From the NCBI GenBank assembly GCA_963920705.1, contig OY987226.1, positions 17,052,501 to 17,116,500 of the forward strand: a stretch of 64,000 nucleotides of DNA, written 5' to 3'. Below, piece after piece: positions 45,301 through 58,300 of this stretch (positions are counted from its first letter, which is position 1; each line of letters starts with the position of its first letter). The translations under genes and the position numbers were made by a program. Origin of the DNA: Odiellus spinosus (Eukaryota > Arthropoda > Arachnida > Opiliones > Phalangiidae). The notes beneath the pieces were generated by a model. It saw only the letters and a list, made by a program, of their open reading frames with translations. It had not been told where the DNA came from and did no database searches.

Positions 45301-48300
45301 AAAAACGGTCTTAGACGCCAAGACTACCAATAAGAATGAAGTTTTGGTCAAAACGTCGGCCGGGGAGTTCAGATTCGAAGGAATTTCGGACGACTTCACC
45401 AAGAAACTATACGAATGGGAAACCAAGAAAGGCGTAGGACCCGAATTATCCACCATCGCTTTGTTAGATTCGAGTCGACTCGGGGTCAGAGTGCACGAGA
45501 AAGGCAAGCTACAAAAGGGACTATCGCATTCGGACACCAGCATCAATGACGTTTCGGGAAACCACAGTCTATCACCGCCGATCCAAACTTCCTGTACGTC
45601 ATTACCTTCGTTAATCAAAGAATCAAATCTGTGCGTACCGCAAGAACGCATGCATTCGTCTAGAGCCAATTCCGAACCGGATCTCTTCTCGACTTGCGTT
45701 AAAGAACCTAGTCCCTCGGTTAAAAGCGAGCTAAGCGAGGATAAATCAATAATTACCGGAGTTCCATCGGCTGATGAAAACTACTTGACTTTACTTGAAA
45801 AAAACGCTACTTTGTTGGAAGCATTGCAAAAAGAGGAGGCATTGTGTCAAAGTTTAGAAACAGAGTTGCAAACTGCCGAGGAGAGACTCAACGAGATGAC
45901 GTGGAATCACGAAAAAGAGATGGGTAAGCGCGTCATTGATTGTAGCGTATTTCAATTATTTAAAACAAATAGTTTTATTAAATTTGTATAATCTCTACTT
46001 GCAACATTTGGCTCTAGACAACAGAAAAATGACTGGAAACGCGTACGTGTACTTGAAACAGTGCTTTAGTTATTGAACTTACTTTCACGTACCCGTTCGC
46101 GTTTCAAAACCATTAATCTCTCCTTTATAATTCCTCGCAGAAGTTACTGAAACGTAATTCATTAACTTCTGTTCCTTGTTATACCGCCACTGAATTACAT
46201 GTACTATCTTTTCGAGTTGACATAGACTATTTTTATTTTTTTCAATGTATTTAGTATAGGTTTGCATTTTTTTACGCGCTAGCCAGTAAAACAGTGTTAT
46301 TTGTAGACTAGAGTATTCGGACGATACAACTTTGACAAAACTGGTTGTCAACTATTTTTGTATCGTGAGAATGTATTTGGATGAGTTTAGTGGTACCAAA
46401 AATGTTGGTAAAACAAAAATGGATCAGTCACCCATTTTTGATGACTCATCTAGATGAGTCAAAAAACCGTATCGTTTGAACGAGGCTTAAGAGATCGGTC
46501 TCTTTCGGAAACAGTCGTACATTACGATTCAAATCTTGATTTTTAAATAACGAATTTGTCTCAGACAATTACCGAGGGCAATTGTGGGAAGTTCACCGAC
46601 CAGGGAGTCAACCTCGAGACTTAGAAGAAAGCTTGAAACTAATCACTCAAAGAAAGAATCTTGTAGAAGAACTCGAGACGAAAGTCGAACAACTTAAAGC
46701 GGAACGGGATCACGTAGAAGTAAGATTTTAAATTCGTTTCGAGTCCTTGAGGGTTCCGCGGGTATTTTGGTTTCGGAATTGTTTCTAAAGTATCTTTTCC
46801 CTCGTCGCGTTGTTACTTATCTCTCAGGGGATCTACCGAGCGCGCAATGAAAGACGAGCTGAACTAGCGGCCGAGCTAAGCAACAAAATTAAAGAACTCA
46901 GAGAAGCCAAGAACGCGGTCTCAGCTTGTTTACAACACCAACAAGGTAACTCCACGAGCAAACCTAATCAAACTATTTAAAGGGAAAATATCACGCTCAG
47001 GCTGATTACTCAGGACGTAGTCGGTGTACAACCCTGTAAATTTTCAGTTTTAAATTGATTGCACAACGGACTACGATTTCAAAATTGCCAAAGGCTACAG
47101 CCAGTCACGTAATTATCGCGTATAGACTTTATGAACGCAGGAATTGATAAATATAGAAGTAATATTGGACAAATAATTGCCTTTACTTTATAAAGACTAA
47201 TGTCCCAAGGAAAAGCTCCACCCCTCATCCCTATCGAAAATTAAAAAAAAAAATCTGATTTGTTCTCTTGTATTGTCGTTGCTGACTGGAGTGGCAATTT
47301 AAGACAACCTAGACAGGGTATCCTGGAGCTATGTCACAAAATGGAAGTTTTAACTGAGCCTCCAGTATTTTTATACATTTGCTAAAATTTAAACTCCCGG
47401 TTCCAATAAAGTGAGGGAAGGTATAGATGCTAAAATGTTTTTAAAACCATCCGATGAAGTTACAAATGGATTTTAGTAAGTTTCCTATACATAAAGTAGG
47501 AGGTCGTACGATCCTGGAAGGATTTATCTAACATAATTTCACCAAGTGGCTATAATGTTACCATTCAATGTTCTCGCACTCTTCCATGGGTTCGAGGTTT
47601 CCTAAATATAATTAACCTATAAAAATAACAGACTATTTCTACGTTATTGTCCGAAGATATTTTAGAAAAAAAAAAAAAAAAAAAAAATAGTATTTTAGTT
47701 TGTTTCTTTACAATCTTACAAAGGACCTAAATTTCCTTAGAAAAATAAATTTTCCGACGAGTATTTACATCATATCTAAGGTTGAAAACTATAATTTTGT
47801 TTTCGTATTCATGGTTTAATTTTAACGTTAATTGGATTAGTTTCGAATGCCTTAACTCCAAAGCGTTGAAGTTAAAGGGAGGGTGAAGAGTATAATAAAG
47901 TGATTTTTAATTGATTTTACAATTAAAAATAAACTGTAAGCCAAAGGAGGGTCATTTTGTTAGTCAGAGGCTCTTCTTTTAATTTCAAAACATGTTTTCG
48001 ATTTTTGGAACACTTCAGAGGCACTACCTGAGTGTTTTACGCAAACATTTTTAGAAGCAGGTAAAAAAAAAAAAAAAAAAAAAAAAAACCTTCACCTTCA
48101 CTTTATATATTCAGCGTGCGGCGTATTGGGATGATTCATTTTGCGTTCTAAAAACCTCGTGTTTTTCTGTACCCGATCTATTTAGGGCCTGGCGAAGAGT
48201 GGCAAAGAGGAAGAGTGCCGGAGGAATCGGAATCTCGAGGCGCGAAGGTAATTCTTGGTTCAACCCGCCCACGGATAGGGGTGGGGGTAACTATATCGTT

Positions 48301-50915
48301 AATTAGCCTTTTCGATACCGTAACCCCGACTAGCCTTATTTGATAATTGAAAGGAATAAATACTTAAAATGGAATACAGGAGTCGACGGCCCGTGCCTCA
48401 GGAGACAACGAGAACGGACATCACGACGTCACTAACACCACCGCGACGGAAACTCGAAGCAATGACCGCGAGGATATCAACCGGAAATGGCAATCAGTCA
48501 AGAAGAGTTCTACCGCTTCCTTTAGCGAACATGGTAAGCGTTTTTCATCGCAACGCTTAGTATATAACGAAGTATATATTGCTACTTTCAAGACTAGCGA
48601 CCCAAAATATTTGAGGCTTCTTCGTAACCATTCGTTCCATTGGGAAGCCGGTTTCATACGGAATTTTGGTCCCTACCTAGATTGTAAATAATTATAGGAG
48701 CGTACGTTCACTCTCTAGGCCTTGGAATAGATTTAAACCATTCAAAACATGAACTGGAAACAGTTTTTTCTCCAAAATTTTTGAATATATTTTTCGAAAC
48801 TGCTTCGGAAACTAGTTTTTAACTGATTCGGCTCTAACAGCCAAAAGATGTAACGATAATTAAAAGGATTATGAATGTTACGCGCGAAATCGATTTGCAT
48901 ACGCTAAAGTGAAAGTAGGAAAAAATATAATAGCTAGTTGGTGATTGAACTTTCACTTATTTTAAAAACAGGAGCTGATTCTGAAGACGAAAGAAGAAGA
49001 CGAAGCGAGTCCCGGGCATACTCTGAACAATACGAGGTAATTGGTTAGACTGTTTCATTTAGAGCTAGGTCAAAATTCATTAACTATTCTCATTATATTT
49101 CGACAGTCCAACTCCTTAATGCAAGAAGCATCCGCTTCTAACACGGGCTGCTCTTCGCCAATGGAAGTTCCCGATAGTTTATGTTCGTCACCGAGAGGTC
49201 ACTTCCCTCCTCAAATCACGGTGCGTCGAAGTTCGGCGGGAAACGTCAGTAGCATCTCGGGTCCCGAGTGTAGTGAAAGTTCCAGTCTGAACGAAGCGGT
49301 CTCGTTCGCCCTTCGTCTACCCAACCGAAGATGGCGAGCGGCTTCCAGTTCTTCCAGTTCCGATAACGACGACAATTACTCAACCTCGTCCGACAGTTCC
49401 TTCTTGGAGGACATTCCCACCAACCGAAAGAGTTGGTCCAGACACAGACTATCGCGTCAAGAACGAACGACGGAAATGCCACCGGAAGACGAAACCGAAT
49501 GTGCCTATTACATCCCCATCACCGAAGAGAAAGACGACCAACTTGAATCCGACGCCAAAGATCAGAAACCGTCGGAAGAATCGACGTCGGAGGACGTCAC
49601 CCCCAAAATATCCAACGCTAGTCAAAACCAATTTCTTCCGGAAGAACTACTCGAGGAAGAAGAACCGAAATTTCGACGACCCAATTTTGATTTCTTCTCG
49701 GATGACGATCAAGCCACGCCGACCGTTCAAATGGACCGTAATTGGCAATTCCAAACGCTTTCGGAACCCGAACCAATCCCTACTCATTACGCGGAAATGG
49801 AAACAATCCCACCGGTTTCGATCAGTCCAGTTAGATTTGAAATTCTACCACAATCTCAATCAGCTACCTCGACCGTCGATGAAATGGTACCGCCTTTGTT
49901 GCCAAAAACTCACCCTAAGTACTTCTTCGAACCATTTACTAGTTTAACGGATCTCGTAAAACCACAAAAAAATGAATCGCCGCGTAACGAATCAATTCAA
50001 CCCGCTAAAATGTCGGACGAACCAGAAGCTTCGGTTAAACCCAAACCATTGGCTAGTTTCTCGTCTCTGAAACTTTCCGCGGACAGTCCAGTTATAAAAT
50101 CCAGAAGTCCGCGAAGATTAAAATCGGAAAAAGAACGGAGTAGCGTCTGTTTAGACGGTATTACTAGCCAAGAACCGAACAATAATTCAACAAGCCTGTT
50201 CAATTTAAACGGTAATAAATATTGGCCCAAAGTACCAACGGCAAAAGGTACGTCGGAATCTGAAAATCCTCTGGAAAAGTACCATCCAATAGAGATACCG
50301 ATTACCGGAGAGGAGAGAGACGTCAAATACCATTCTATTGAGATACCAATGATGTTAGAAGAATCCCAACCAATCTCGACTTGCAATATAAAAAGGGAGT
50401 CTAGAATTTGCACAGATTCTAAAGCCAGAATTCAAGCCCAGATTAAAGCTAAAGAGGAATTGCTGCGAAATTACGAATTGGATAAAATACAAGCCGAAAT
50501 TCGAGAGAAAATGGATGTCAAAAGCGAATCTAAAACCATAATACATAAAATAGAATTAGAAGATTCTACGAAATTGGACGCGACCGCTGATAGTAAGAAG
50601 TATTTGGAATCTAGGAAAAGCGCTACTTTGGAACGACCGAAACCTCCAGATAGAGAAATATCTCGCAGTTCATCTCGCGGTTTCTTTAAAATGCTTCAGA
50701 AATCTAAGCAATCTGGATCAACTTCGGCCGTCGGGGCCTTGTGTAGGCAGAGTATGTTTTTAGCTTTGGAAAACCCTACGTCGGAAGAAACTGTGGCGGT
50801 TAATTTGCTATCAAAATCGAGTTCCCAATCGGCGATCGGGGCTAAAAGTTGCCCTTCGTCTCCCGAAACTAAGCCAAAGAGAGGGTGGTTTCCGAAAAAT
50901 ATTTTCAAGAGATAG
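42351..50915 (+). CDS. Large Ser-rich coiled-coil protein of unrecognised family, 12 exons, about 1,704 aa
   Basis: Exons: 42351-42752, 42823-43111, 43189-43566, 43715-43807, 44021-44557, 44832-45923, 46565-46719, 46828-46945, 48186-48247, 48380-48533, 48972-49036, 49107-50915. All phases close. The first ATG is at 42390, but the frame is open back to the acceptor, so the protein could begin upstream. Seen: an acidic N-terminus; a coiled coil in exon 2 (LCKLMEQLSELREANTKLQR); three basic Trp motifs (KWSRVKEALGW, PWGRVKTIIQT, RWTKMKRVFGG) in exons 3 and 5; two DF-KK-EWE motifs (DFNKKILEWERMK, DFTKKLYEWETKK) flanking a long charged helix in exon 6; further coiled coil in exons 7-8; then a long disordered Ser/Glu/Pro tail with a basic end (PKRGWFPKNIFKR). 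No signal peptide, membrane helix or catalytic motif. It looks like an intracellular scaffold or cytoskeletal adaptor (inference). I do not recognise the family. Confidence 0.78.
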
Positions 50916-51131
50916 TGAACGTAAAACATGAAAAGTGCGGGCGATTAATGACATTGAGTTCGCTCGGGCCTCGCTAATTGTTTTTTTTTTTTCTAGAGAC
51001 GTATACCAGCGAATAATATTGGTAAAAATTATAATTGGGCTTTATAGCTTGTAAAATCGGTTGTTTATCCCTTCTTTTGTAACTTTTTAATAGTTAATTA
51101 TCTCTCACAGCCGCACGTTTTGTAAATATGA

Positions 51132-51137
51132 AATAAA
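51132..51137 (+). terminator. Polyadenylation signal AATAAA of the coiled-coil gene
   Basis: AATAAA lies 217 bp after the stop codon at 50915, in AT-rich sequence, and before the minisatellite at 51327. It is the first canonical hexamer downstream. Confidence 0.55.
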
Positions 51138-51326
51138 AACGCAATCAACTTCGTTTAAAAACGACTGGCTAATTATTGTTTGTAAACTAAAATATTAGAG
51201 TCAGCATTAACCTTATTGATATAATATATTTTTAGCAGATGTTTAGGCCTGCTTAAATTTTGTCAGTGGCATCGCATGCATTTTTTTCCATGGACGATGA
51301 TAACTTTTAGTTACGCCTATTGAGAT

Positions 51327-52570
51327 CACTTTCAGTGGTTTTGGAGGGCCCCTTTCAGTGGTTTTTGAAGGCCCCTTTCAGTGGTTTTTGAAGGCTCCTT
51401 TCAGTAGTTTTTGAGGAGCCCTTTCAGTGGTTTTTGAGGGACCCTTTCAGAGGTTGTTGAGGGACCCTTTCAGAGGTTTTTGAGGAACCCTTTCAGTGGT
51501 TTTTGAGGGACCCTTTCAGTGGTTTTTGAGGGGCCCTTTCAGTGGTTTTTGAGGGGCCCTTTCAGTGGTTTTTGAGGGGCCCTTTCAGTGGTTTTTGAGG
51601 GGCCCTTTCAGTGATTTTTGAGGGGCCCTTTCAGTGGTTTTTGAGGAGCCCTTTCAGTGGTTTTTGAGGAGCCCTTTCAGTGGTTTTTGAGGAGCCCTTT
51701 CAGTGGTTTTTGAGGAGCCCTTTCAGTGATTTTTGAGGGGCCCTTTCAGTGATTTTTGAGGGGGCCCTTTCAGTGGTTTTTGAGGGGCCCTTTCAGTGGT
51801 TTTTGAGGGGCCCTTTCAGTGGTTTTTGAGGGGCCCTTTCAGTGGTTTTTGAGGGGCCCTTTCAGTGGTTTTTGAGGGGCCCTTTCAGTGGTTTTTGAGG
51901 GGCCCTTTCAGTGGTTTTTGAGGGGCCCTTTCAGTGGTTTTTGAGGGGCCCTTTCAGTGGTTTTTGAGGGGCCCTTTCAGTGGTTTTTGAGGGGCCCTTT
52001 CAGTGGTTTTTGAGGGGCCCTTTCAGTGGTTTTTGAGGGGCCCTTTCAGTGGTTTTTGAGGGGCCCTTTCAGTGGTTTTTGAGGGGCCCTTTCAGTGGTT
52101 TTTGAGGGGCCCTTTCAGTGGTTTTTGAGGGGCCCTTTCAGTGGTTTTTGAGGGGCCCTTTCAGTGGTTTTTGAGGGGCCCTTTCAGTGGTTTTTGAGGG
52201 GCCCTTTCAGTGGTTTTTGAGGGGCCCTTTCAGTGGTTTTTGAGGGGCCCTTTCAGTGGTTTTTGAGGGGCCCTTTCAGTGGTTTTTGAGGGGCCCTTTC
52301 AGTGGTTTTGAGGGGCCCTTTCAGTGGTTTTTGAGGGGCCCTTTCAGTGGTTTTTGAGGGGCCCTTTCAGTGGTTTTTGAGGGGCCCTTTCAGTGGTTTT
52401 TGAGGGGCCCTTTCAGTGGTTTTTGAAGGGCCCTTTCAGTGGTTTTTGAGGGGCCCTTTCAGTGGTTTTTGAGGGGCCCTTTCAGTGGTTTTTGAGGGGC
52501 CCTTTCAGTGGTTTTTGAGGGGCCCTTTCAGTGGTTTTTGAGGGGCCCTTTCAATGGTTTTTGAGGCCCC
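51327..52570. repeat. 23-bp minisatellite, about 54 copies, between convergent genes
   Basis: The main unit is GGGGCCCTTTCAGTGGTTTT then TGA. The first roughly 18 units vary (GGACCC, GGAGCCC, AGAGGTT, GTGATTT), while the rest are nearly identical apart from one single-T deletion near 52305 and one GAAGGG variant near 52425. Each unit has CCCTTTCAG, a 3' splice-site look-alike on the + strand. Confidence 0.95.
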
Positions 52571-54241
52571 TACGAAACGTGAACGTAGGCTTCAGCCAAT
52601 ACTACCACAACCTATAGTAAGGTTCCACTGAATTTGGTGATCAAATAAAAACCATACATATTTCATACATATTTTTCAGCTTTATTTAAATCAGTCAGGC
52701 ATTTTTTCCAAAGATAATTTGGGGGTATAGGAGAAAAGTATACGAGAAGCTTAATTTCTTTTAACTTTATATAGCATTTTTTTATGGGGAATTTTCTTTC
52801 CTTTCGTACAATGTTTTATAAGTGGTTATATTAATATTCATTAAAATAACTCATAATTTTTAATATACGAGACTCTTGCGGTAGCCGCGAAAACAAATCC
52901 ACCACTTTTTTTTCTAGAATGATGGAAAAACGATCAAATTCGCACAAACACGTACGGCACATGGTCTTTTAAGTTCCATATATTTAAATTTACCCTCACT
53001 TTCTTGTTTGTTGAAAAAGTCTAACGATAAAAATAAACGAATTATTCATTTTTACGCGAAGTGATGACTACGTTTATTTAATATTCATTTATAACCTTAA
53101 TAAGACCCAAAATTCCTATAGAAAAACGGGGATAAACGACGAAATTAGGCTCATTTTAAGGTCGCGACTGACTTTACCTAAAGATATTTTAAATTTAGAC
53201 GACACACTATACATACTTTTACATTTTTTTTTAATATCGCCTGATTTTTTTTTTAATTATATTTTTAGCGAATTGTTATATTTAAATATACGATCGTAGG
53301 CTGAAATGGAAAGGCAAAAAATAATTGTTTTATAATTCACGAAGCCGTAATTCTGTTTTTCATATATAAATTCTTATTAATGTATTTATTTTTAAGAAAA
53401 AAACGGGTAGGCCTTGCGCGTGATACCCCCGGTAATCGAAGAAATTTGATTTAAGCCAAAGAAACAATTTTAGTTATATTATATACGATATATAAACGTT
53501 TAAAAATAATTTCGCGTTAACCCCCTTGGCAGTATTTAAACTATAGTGTTCGTAGGTGGTAAAGATTCAAATTGTTTCTACGTTAAAATCTCACATTAGT
53601 AGGTTTTAAGATTGATTTTAATTCCCAGATCATAACTAATCTATAACTATAAATATATGGAGATTTATATTCAATTATATCTTATGCCTAATAGCTGTAA
53701 ATATTACAGGCCTTGACGAATTGGTAACATTAGTTTTTTTTTTGGTAATTTTCGTAGATAGTTCGAACTTTCTGGGAAAATAACTCGCAAGTTTAGACGA
53801 TTATTTTAAATTAAAACAGAAAAATAAAAACCGTACACTTAGATCAGACTCAAACTTAAAAACCTATGGCACGATTTAAACACGAAAAAAATTTAATATA
53901 TTAAAATATAGTTTTACTAGTTAGGGGTGTAGCAAAGAGACATTGACATTGAAATCCCGTGAATAGTTTAGGAGAGGGGTAAGGGGAAATGTTGCTTGAT
54001 TTTTGGCTTAATTCATTCTTCCTTTTTGGGATATCTTCATTTTAGGGGACATCTGACTCGGTATCACGTAAAAATTCTAAAACATCGTTCCTTCATTTTA
54101 ATTTAAATATTAATTATCTTTTTATCTTCGCAAAATTTTGGAGATTATTTGTTTTTTAATCCAAAAGTATAATAAAGACGTTATAGACGCGTCCTCGCGT
54201 TTTATCCGATTAGAGCCAAGGTCGAAATAGGTGACGTCATT
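52571..54241 (-). other. Probable 3' UTR of the ankyrin-like gene
   Basis: This AT-rich stretch follows the ankyrin stop codon on the - strand. Several TTTATT words (AATAAA on the - strand) occur, for example near 52681 and 53076, but none can be chosen as the cleavage signal from sequence alone. No exon was seen on either strand. Confidence 0.35.
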
Positions 54242-55318
54242 TTATTCTTTCTCCTCTTGTTTTTGAGTCATAAATTGGTCGAGAATATTCTGCATACTGT
54301 TACGAAGATCGTCGTCGTCTTGGGCAGTCGATTCGGTCACGACTTCCTGTTGACCGTCCGGAAACACCCGAGTAGTTGTACGAGTGGTCACGGTCCTACA
54401 CCCCAATTCAACACAATTTTATCATTTACAGGGTCCATGTAGAGTTGGGCGAAGCAAAAATGGAATTATATGACGTAAAAGTTGATAACTTCATGATGAT
54501 TGATTACATGCGGGATTGTGTCGGATGCGGAATAATGTGAATTTGTATATATCAAGCCAAGTGCAAAAGTACGTGAAACTTAGGATTATATCAAATCGTA
54601 CGCAGGATTGTATGAAAGCAAAGATAATTCGATAAACCGTGACACAAAGGTCATAATGCATGAAAAGCGACCAATGAATTACCCAGATCGTAGAACAATA
54701 CTACAAATAATAATTTAGGGGCATGCGCAATGCTGTAGTTCATAAAAATGAATCAAATTTGATGTATGCCCAAGCCATACTACAAATTCGGGACACTAGC
54801 GTTTGAATTGGCTTAAAGTTAACTGGGTAGCGGGATTATATCAAAACAAAGAACGGAAGCAACGTGGAAAAATAGCAATTGATTGCCTATATTATTCGTA
54901 GCGTGAAAAATGAGCAAAGAAACTACAACTACCACCAGGATTGAACAAAAATTCCAAACAACACCAATGAAACGATCAAAATCAAAGCACCGTTGTAAAA
55001 CCAAATAAATCATGCCAAGATGAGACCAGGAAAACTAATACCATTCTTAACTTCTGAGTATTAAACCACCACTATCATAAGTTATGTAACAATGGTTCCG
55101 GGTATAATTCGCGATATTTGCAAATCAAAATAAAGCGGAAAATACACCAAATTACTATAATTCTAAACTATTTCATAGATTATATAGCAATAAAAATCAG
55201 GCTTGAAACATCCAACTGAGTCATGCGTGATAAAACTCTTACACAAGCAATAGTAGAGTTTCCACTAAATCAAAATTATAATATTTAAATAAAAAAAAAT
55301 ACCGAGGCATAAACGTTA

Positions 55319-55356
<38 letters not shown>

Positions 55357-58300
55357 AAGGTTTAAATGGTAATGGAATGTTTTCATTCCACCAAAGTCCT
55401 TTTCAAGAGACTTATTCGTGAATCAATTTAACAAGTATTAAGAACATTCATTTAAGTATTAAATGGCATGCAAAGCGGTGATCAGCGTTTCTGTACTTAT
55501 GTACAGTCCCCACCCAACAATACGATAGAAAAAAAATAATGGCGTCCTACCTCGAAGCCGTGGCGTCGCTCGGGTCACCTCCTTCGATCCAGAAATCATT
55601 TCGCACTTGAATCCCGTCAGCATCTGAAAAAAAAATCAAAGGTTCTAAATTAGTTACAATAATCCACGTAAAAATGTAGAATAAGTAAAAATAAATGTAT
55701 CTGAAAAGAAAAAGAAAAGCTTGAAAATGAACAGAAAAAAAGTTATTTACTTTAACAAAAACTCGAATTTTCATCAGAAGGACGAACTCTTAGTAAAAAA
55801 ACCGTTCTCCGGGTATAGACTGCGTGTAGAAGTTAATCACGCAACACATTCGTAACTAAATGGCTTAATTTTTTAATACGCATGGAACAATAAAAATGAG
55901 AGACGAATAGGTAGATTTCAAAATGTTTACAAACATTTTAATCCTCGTTATCAAATTTTTAACACTCCATGGTTTAGAGCTAATGACGACACCAAAACCT
56001 ATTAAAAATCAGGTTTTGTCGACAGCTTACGCCATCATACGCGTCACTTATTTTTAGTTCCTTTAAAAATTCGACAAATACGCGGATTTTCAAAGTGCAG
56101 TAAATTTAGATTTGGTACACAAACACTTATAGATTTTCAAATTCAGAGCCTTTTGGATATCCACATTTATCGTGTCGAATTTTAACAGGAATTAGAATAC
56201 ATTGACGTTTTAGTCTCCTAGTGTGAAATATAATACCACGTGGTTTTATTTCAACTTCGGTCTATACCTCGGGTATGTTATTTCCTTCTAAAGAAAATTT
56301 AAGTTGGAAAAAAAAAAATTGTTTCTAGTTCAAATCAAAAATAACAAATGAAACATTTAGATCTAAAATTTAAAAATTATGAACCTGGATGCGTTTGTTG
56401 TGTCGAAACGCCACTGTACACTTGCGATCTTACTGAATCTCCTTGAGAAACCACGCAAGATTGCGAAAGAGAAAGAATGAAAAAGAAATTGCATTTTTGG
56501 AGACTTTTTTTTTCAAGTTGATTACCATTTTTAGCGGGAATTAATATTTTGTTTTTTTAAACCAAAATAAAAAAAACTTCTAATGGGTGCAAAACTACCA
56601 TTTGAGTTATTTCACTTTAAAGCGATGTAATATTTAGGTTATTTAAAAAAATACCAAAAACATTAAAGCCGATGAAGACGCGACTTTCATGTTTGTATGA
56701 AATAATAACAATAAAATAATTAAAACATTAAGCGGAATAAAGCCAACACTAGTTTCTGGTGATAAAATTTCGCGGCTGAGGCGCATACTTGAAATACGGA
56801 ATTAAAAAAATGAAAATGAATTAAAAAAAAAAAAAAAAAATCACACATAGAAAGCTTGCTAATTCCAAAAATAAAAACTTAAAGGATTTCTGAAAAGCGT
56901 GTTGTACTGACCATATAAAATCGCCCAAAAACCTAAATTATATAATTCGCAAATTATTTCTCGTAAATTTAAATTAGCATAGATTTAAAATACTAGAGGT
57001 TTTAATGCGTTGTTTTTGTACAGTTTTAGACAAGGACTTAAAGTCTAAATTTTTAACTCAACTTGATCAGGGTAATTTTAATTGGATTCGGACATGAGGA
57101 TAAGCTTCCAAAATATCCCCACTACTTCAACGACAAAACGGTGAATTTAATACCAGATTAATAATACAACAGCCACGCAAAAACGGTGATCAAGGCTAAC
57201 TTCATCAACTTCGGGCGAACATTGCACCATTTCTCTGTTTTGTCGCTTAAGAAGTGAGGATATTTTCGAAACTTCCTCTTTCGGCCTAACCCGAGTAAAT
57301 AGACCCTAAATTAGAAGAATCAGCAAAAATAAATCTGTTCTAAATACATTTTTTTCCAACCAGCATTTTTAGTAACAAAACTAATCGATCACGATAAGAT
57401 TTGTATGACTGAACAAGTTGACTCCAAAAGTTCTATCTAGGAGGATATAGGGGAGAAGGAGTCTTCGACTGCCTTCTCTTAGATTCCAAGTTTGGGCCAG
57501 TGCTGGTTAAGACAATCACGCGCATCTAGTTGCCTTGGCTACGCGCATCACGTGACCCACGGACCGTTTAAATACAGGACCATAATTCGCTAGCCTTCAA
57601 CAGTACAAAATATCATTCTCATGGCATCGGGTCAGTAAAACGCGAGAAAAATATGATACAAGGTCGTTTTTTTCCCCCTTCGTCAATGTGATATACCACG
57701 TGATCAGCGTAATTTCTGACTATTAACGGAGATTTTCTCAGCAGGGGGTGCCAATTTACAATAGGTCTTTCCACCACAGTTTGCAGCGCGTACAAACTTA
57801 CCCCATCCGTTATCTTTACGAATAGTTTATTTATAGGGATATTGAGGGCCTCGTTTTAAGCGAGCTGACAATCACGTTTGGTAACCATTTTCCCGCAGCT
57901 GGTTCACTCTCTGTAGTTCACCTTAATTTGGCAGCACGTATAAACTTACTCTTTCCTTTATCTCTAAGAATTGTTTACTTAGGAATATAGGGAGCGTTAC
58001 TATAAACATTCGGCAAACGCTAAAATGTGAATAGAGTAACGAGACCGCCTTAAGACTTTGCCAAAAATATTAAAAAATTCTCAGGAATTCTCAACTCTTC
58101 CCTATGACGACGAGTTTACGACATGCGCCAAACTAGTGGCGCGTGAATATACCACTAGAACGAAGGGGAAAACGGCGGGGGGGGGGGGAAGCTAGTAGCT
58201 AGAGGCCAGAAAGCGGTAAGCGCGTTTCAATGGGAAAACAGGCAGTCCAAGACTCCTTCTCCCCTATATCCTCGTAGGTTCTATCATCTAAACAGGCTTT

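Noticed and set aside
55321-55354. Long A-tracts (also near 47667, 48063 and 56822) as retroposon tails
   Set aside because: No element body with target duplications could be defined upstream of any of them. They are treated as homopolymer runs.
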